From NCBI RefSeq assembly GCF_003719305.1, contig NZ_RARC01000003.1, forward strand, positions 310,001-374,000: 64,000 nt of DNA, in the 5' to 3' direction. The stretch comes from Mycolicibacterium stellerae (GTDB lineage: Bacteria; Actinomycetota; Actinomycetes; Mycobacteriales; Mycobacteriaceae). Numbering within the stretch: position 1 is the stretch's first letter; every line of letters starts with the position of its first letter. This document shows, one piece after another, positions 60,924-64,000 of this stretch. Under the pieces are notes generated by a model. That model made no database searches. It was not told where the DNA came from and saw only the letters and a list, made by a program, of their open reading frames with translations. Both the position numbers and the translations under genes were made by a program.

Positions 60924-62180
60924 TCAGGTGTAGATCGGGTCGCGCTGGATGGGACACGTCATGCATCGGCCGCCGCCGCGACCGCGCCCGAGCTCGCTGG
61001 CCGTGATCGTGACGACCTCGACACCGGCCTTGCGTAGCGCGGTGTTGGTGAGGATGTTGCGGTCGTAGCCGATGACGACGCCCGGTTCGAGCGCGACGAC
61101 GTTGTTGCCGTCGTCCCACTGCTCGCGCTGGATGCCGTAGATGTCACCGGCGGTGGCGACGACGCGGAAGTCCACGCCGACGGCTTCGCCGATGGTCGCG
61201 ATCAAACCCTTTGGCTCGCGGCGGATTTCCAGGCCAGAGGGTGAACCGTCATCGGGGCGCAGACTGAACGCCACGATTCCGTCGACGACGGGCGCATACG
61301 CGGTGACCAGGTCGTAGTCACAGAAGGTGAACACGGTGTCCAGGTGCATCGCCGCGCGGGATTTCGGCAGGCTCGCGACGATCACCCGTTCCGCGGCCCC
61401 TGCCGCGAACAGGTTGTGCGCGACCTGCGTGATCGCCTGATGCGAGGACCGCTCACCCATGCCGATGACGACCGTTCCCCGCCCTATCGGCATCACGTCG
61501 CCACCCTCGAGGGTCGCCGAGCCATGGTCGTGCACAACGGTTTCCGGGTCACCCAGCCAGATGTCGAACTTCTCATCGGCAAAGGCGGGATGGAACTTGT
61601 AGACCGCGGTCGTCAGCAGCGTCTCCTGGCGCCGGGCAGGCCAGTACATCGGGTTCAGCGTGACGCCGCCGAAGATCCAGGCGCTGTTGTCGCGCATGAA
61701 CTGTGTATTGGGTAGCGGCCGCAGCACGAAACCTGCGGGGTCCAGCTCGCGCAGTGCCGACAGGAAGCGCCCCCCGACCTCGTCGGTGACATCTTGGTAG
61801 GACACGCCGCCGATCAGGAACTCCGCCAATTGATCTGCCGGCAGGTCGGCCAGCCAATCGCGGATCCCCTGGCGCAGCCCGAGGCCAACGAGATCATCGG
61901 TGACCTTGCGGTCCAGCACCCAGTCCCGGCCCTCCGGTGTGGCGACCACCTCGGCGAGGAGGTCCTGCAGTTCGAGGACTTCCACGCCGTGGTCTTCCAT
62001 CTTGGCCACGAAGTCGAAGTGGTCGCGGCGTGCCTGCTGCAACCAGATCACGTCGTCGAACAGCAACTCGTTGCAGTTCTCCGGCGTGAGCCGCTGGTGG
62101 GCAAGTCCTGGTGCGCAGACCAGGACCCGCCGGAGCTTGCCTGCCTCCGACCAGACTCCCAACCGGGATTCGGTGCTCAC
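60924..62180 (-). CDS. arcA: Arginine deiminase
   Basis: A 418-residue enzyme hydrolysing arginine to citrulline and ammonia. Active-site motifs: [31 protein letters not shown] and the nucleophile cysteine in [12 protein letters not shown] near the C-terminus; all are present. The start is GTG 62180, overlapping the antiporter stop by four bases; the frame extends further upstream only as a shadow of that gene. Ammonia release also counters acid stress. Confidence 0.96.
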   Translation of the reverse strand: MSTESRLGVWSEAGKLRRVLVCAPGLAHQRLTPENCNELLFDDVIWLQQARRDHFDFVAKMEDHGVEVLELQDLLAEVVATPEGRDWVLDRKVTDDLVGLGLRQGIRDWLADLPADQLAEFLIGGVSYQDVTDEVGGRFLSALRELDPAGFVLRPLPNTQFMRDNSAWIFGGVTLNPMYWPARRQETLLTTAVYKFHPAFADEKFDIWLGDPETVVHDHGSATLEGGDVMPIGRGTVVIGMGERSSHQAITQVAHNLFAAGAAERVIVASLPKSRAAMHLDTVFTFCDYDLVTAYAPVVDGIVAFSLRPDDGSPSGLEIRREPKGLIATIGEAVGVDFRVVATAGDIYGIQREQWDDGNNVVALEPGVVIGYDRNILTNTALRKAGVEVVTITASELGRGRGGGRCMTCPIQRDPIYT

Positions 62181-63655
62181 AGCACGGCCAGATTTCCGGT
62201 GGCCAGCAGCGCGACCGCTACCACAGAGGTCACCGCAACCACGCCGACCACGACGAGCTCCCTCTTGGTGAACGCGGGCAGCTTGCTCTCTTTGCGGGCC
62301 CAAAGGTAGAGCCCGGTGCCGACCAGGTAGAACAAGGCCGCGATCAACAGGTACTGCCAACCACCCGCGTAGAGCAACCACACGGCGTATCCGAGTGCGA
62401 CGACACCGATGATCAGATCGCGTGTCCTGCCGTGGCCCGACTCGTAGGTCTCGCCGCGCACCGCCAGCAGTACCTGATACGCCGCCGACCACAGGTAGGG
62501 CAGCAGGATCAACGAGGTGGCCAGGTAGATCAGGTTGGTGTACGTGCTGTCGTTGGCCAGCGTCCACAGCAGCAGCGCCTGCACACAAAGGTTGGTCAGC
62601 CACAGCGCGTTGGCCGGTGCGCCGTGCGAGTTCTCCTTGGCAAGCGCCTTTGGCATCACGTTCTCCATCGCGGGCAGGCGCAGGATCTCCACGCACAGCA
62701 GCACCCAGGCGATCAGCGCGCCGAGCAAGGAGATCACCAGCCCGACCGAGATGAACGCGGCACCCCAGCTGCCGACCTCGTTCTCGAGCACGCCGGCCAT
62801 CGACGGGTCGGCAACGCCTGCCAGCTCCGCCTGTGCCATCAGGCCGTAGGACAGCAGGTTGACCAAGAGAAGCAGGGCAAGGACGCCTGCAAAGCCGAGC
62901 ACGGTGGCCCGGCCGACGTCGCTGCGCTTGGCGGCGCGCTGCGAGTAGACGGCTGCGCCCTCGATGCCGATGAACACCCAAACGGTCACCAGCATCATGT
63001 TCTTGACCTGCGTCATGGTGTCACCGAGTGGCGCTCCGTCGATCTGCACGGTCTTGCCCCAGAAGTCGGCGGTGAACAGTCCCGCCTTGAAGCCGACCGC
63101 CGCGATGGCGATGAAGACCAGAATCGGAACGACCTTGGCGACGGTCACCACGACGTTGACGAACGCCGCGGTCTGGACGCCGCGCAGCGTCATCGCGTGC
63201 ACGATCCACAGCACGACCGACGCGCCGATGATCGCGGGTACGGTCGCGCCGCCCTCGAAGACCGGGAAGAAATAGCCCAGTGTCGAGAACAGCAGGACGA
63301 GGTATGCGACGTTGCCCACCCAGGCCGACACCCAGTAGCCGAACGCCGACGAAAAGCCGATGTAGTTACCGAAACCGGCTCGGGCGTAACCGTATACGCC
63401 GCCGTCGACGTCCGGTTTGCGCGTTGCGAGTGTCTGGAAGACGAACGCCAGCATCAACATGCCGACGCCGGTGATCACCCAGCCGATGATGAGGGGACCG
63501 GGTGCGGCGCTGCCTGCCATCTGCGACGGCAAGGCGAAAATTCCGCTGCCGATCATCGATCCGACGACGATCGCTGTCAGCGCGGCCAGTCCGAGGCCGG
63601 TCTTCGCGCTGACGGGGCGGGGCTCGACCGGTGGGGGTACCAGAGTGTTTGACAT
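62177..63655 (-). CDS. arcD: Arginine/ornithine antiporter (APC superfamily)
   Basis: A 492-residue membrane transporter with twelve or thirteen helices that exchanges arginine for ornithine. The first helix has [16 protein letters not shown], the GSGIF substrate backbone motif of APC antiporters, and [16 protein letters not shown] is the helix 6 region. The product is encoded first in the operon, unlike many arcABCD orders. Paired DosR-like boxes lie 83-117 bases upstream. It starts at ATG 63655. Confidence 0.93.
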   Translation of the reverse strand: MSNTLVPPPVEPRPVSAKTGLGLAALTAIVVGSMIGSGIFALPSQMAGSAAPGPLIIGWVITGVGMLMLAFVFQTLATRKPDVDGGVYGYARAGFGNYIGFSSAFGYWVSAWVGNVAYLVLLFSTLGYFFPVFEGGATVPAIIGASVVLWIVHAMTLRGVQTAAFVNVVVTVAKVVPILVFIAIAAVGFKAGLFTADFWGKTVQIDGAPLGDTMTQVKNMMLVTVWVFIGIEGAAVYSQRAAKRSDVGRATVLGFAGVLALLLLVNLLSYGLMAQAELAGVADPSMAGVLENEVGSWGAAFISVGLVISLLGALIAWVLLCVEILRLPAMENVMPKALAKENSHGAPANALWLTNLCVQALLLWTLANDSTYTNLIYLATSLILLPYLWSAAYQVLLAVRGETYESGHGRTRDLIIGVVALGYAVWLLYAGGWQYLLIAALFYLVGTGLYLWARKESKLPAFTKRELVVVGVVAVTSVVAVALLATGNLAVL

Positions 63656-63737
63656 CGTTGTGCTCCCAGCTCAGGATGCGAGGTCGCGGTTGCCGACCCG
63701 CGCAATTGACGCTATGGCCCCCTCCGCCAGCGCTGAG

Positions 63738-63772
63738 GAGGCTTTGGTCCCCGATCGTGGGCCGTAAGTCCC
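63738..63772. promoter_or_regulatory. Strong DosR-like box pair upstream of the arc operon
   Basis: GAGGCTTTGGTCCC at 63738-63751 (11 of 14) and GGGCCGTAAGTCCC at 63759-63772 (12 of 14) start 21 bases apart. They lie between leftward arcD and the rightward deazaflavin-dependent reductase gene. The second box touches the likeliest start of the rightward gene, so arcD is the better target. Confidence 0.75.
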
Positions 63773-63774
63773 AT

Positions 63775-64000
63775 GTGCGATCCCGCATTCCGCTGTTCAA
63801 TCAGCTGGTGACATTGGGTGCCAGTCGGTTTGCGGTGTGGAGTATCAAGAATGTCGTCGCACCGGTTCACCGCGTGATCTATCGTGCGACCGCCGGACGG
63901 ATATTCCGGTGGGGAAAACGAAGTCGAAATATTCTGCTGTTGACGACCACGGGTCGCCGGACAGGCAAGCCACGTACCACTCCGGTGTTCTTCCTCCGCG
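63775..64000 (+). CDS. Deazaflavin-dependent nitroreductase (Ddn family), 3' end cut by window edge
   Basis: A partial frame open to the window edge, about 75 codons. The segment RIFRWGKRSRNILLLTTTGR followed by RTGKPRTTPVFFLR is the hallmark of F420-dependent Ddn-type split-barrel oxidoreductases of mycobacteria, which reduce quinones and activate nitroimidazole drugs. GTG 63775 starts only 2 bases past a DosR-like box and would leave no room for a promoter downstream of it; GTG 63757 lies upstream, and a later GTG (63808) is possible, so the start is uncertain. Confidence 0.75.
   Translation, partial: MRSRIPLFNQLVTLGASRFAVWSIKNVVAPVHRVIYRATAGRIFRWGKRSRNILLLTTTGRRTGKPRTTPVFFLR

Noticed and set aside
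62111..63652. 513-codon rightward frame opposite arcD
   Set aside because: Antisense of a membrane transporter yields Gln/Asp/Arg-rich sequence typical of complementary hydrophobic codons; no family resemblance.

Overview
The window is high-GC mycobacterial DNA, most likely from an environmental, fast-growing species (Mycolicibacterium type). The strongest markers are a near-identical orthologue of the hypoxia regulator DosR/DevR (40451-41101), the triacylglycerol synthase Tgs1 (44749-46122), the seven-iron ferredoxin FdxA (22532-22882), the HAD/trehalose-phosphatase/GH65 fusion known from Rv2006 (53236-57174), and a deazaflavin-dependent nitroreductase cut by the right edge. I see no tRNA, rRNA, CRISPR array, insertion sequence or phage gene. 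No gene-free gap exceeds about 200 bases.

Almost the whole window is a dormancy (DosR) island. In M. tuberculosis the matching genes (Rv0571c, Rv1733c, Rv1996/Rv2005c, Rv2004c, Rv2006, Rv2007c, Rv2627c, Rv3130c-Rv3134c) lie in several separate islands; here they share 64 kb. By eye I find 14-base elements resembling the DosR consensus GGGACTWWAGTCCC in at least 14 intergenic regions. They are usually paired, and the members of a pair start 21 or 22 bases apart. Genes behind such boxes encode seven universal stress proteins, four Acg-type nitroreductases, two of the three WS/DGAT acyltransferases directly (the other follows a boxed small gene), PEP synthase, the trehalose enzyme, cytochrome bd oxidase, ferredoxin, P-type ATPases and an arginine deiminase operon.

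Layout. 1-9.2 kb: PhoU, a phosphoribosyltransferase-hydrolase fusion, WS/DGAT, an Rv2627c-like hydrolase, a stress protein and a P-type ATPase. 9.2-22.4 kb: a block almost free of DosR boxes, holding a hemerythrin-tailed P1B-type ATPase operon, a five-gene membrane electron-transfer cluster (ApbE, ferric-reductase-like membrane protein, NuoF-like flavoprotein, ferredoxin, Pro/Thr-rich anchor) with a divergent two-component system, and an NRAMP-related transporter with a PRC/MgtE-N partner. 22.5-34.1 kb: fdxA, an acyl-CoA synthetase coupled to a nitroreductase, divergent cydABDC, and small membrane genes. 34.1-48 kb: the regulatory core, with stress proteins, nitroreductases, an Rv1733c-like protein, devR without devS, an Rv2004c-like kinase fusion and tgs1. 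48-64 kb: an MgtA-type ATPase, PEP synthase, the trehalose/GH65 fusion, a third WS/DGAT and arcDABC.

Taken together the genes describe a low-oxygen programme: high-affinity respiration (CydAB), ATP from arginine (ArcA-ArcB-ArcC), carbon storage as triacylglycerol (WS/DGAT), gluconeogenesis and trehalose handling (PpsA, OtsB1-like), ferredoxin and flavin electron carriers, ion pumps, and nucleotide-sensing stress proteins. That these genes are hypoxia-induced is inferred from the boxes and from family knowledge; no expression data are available here.
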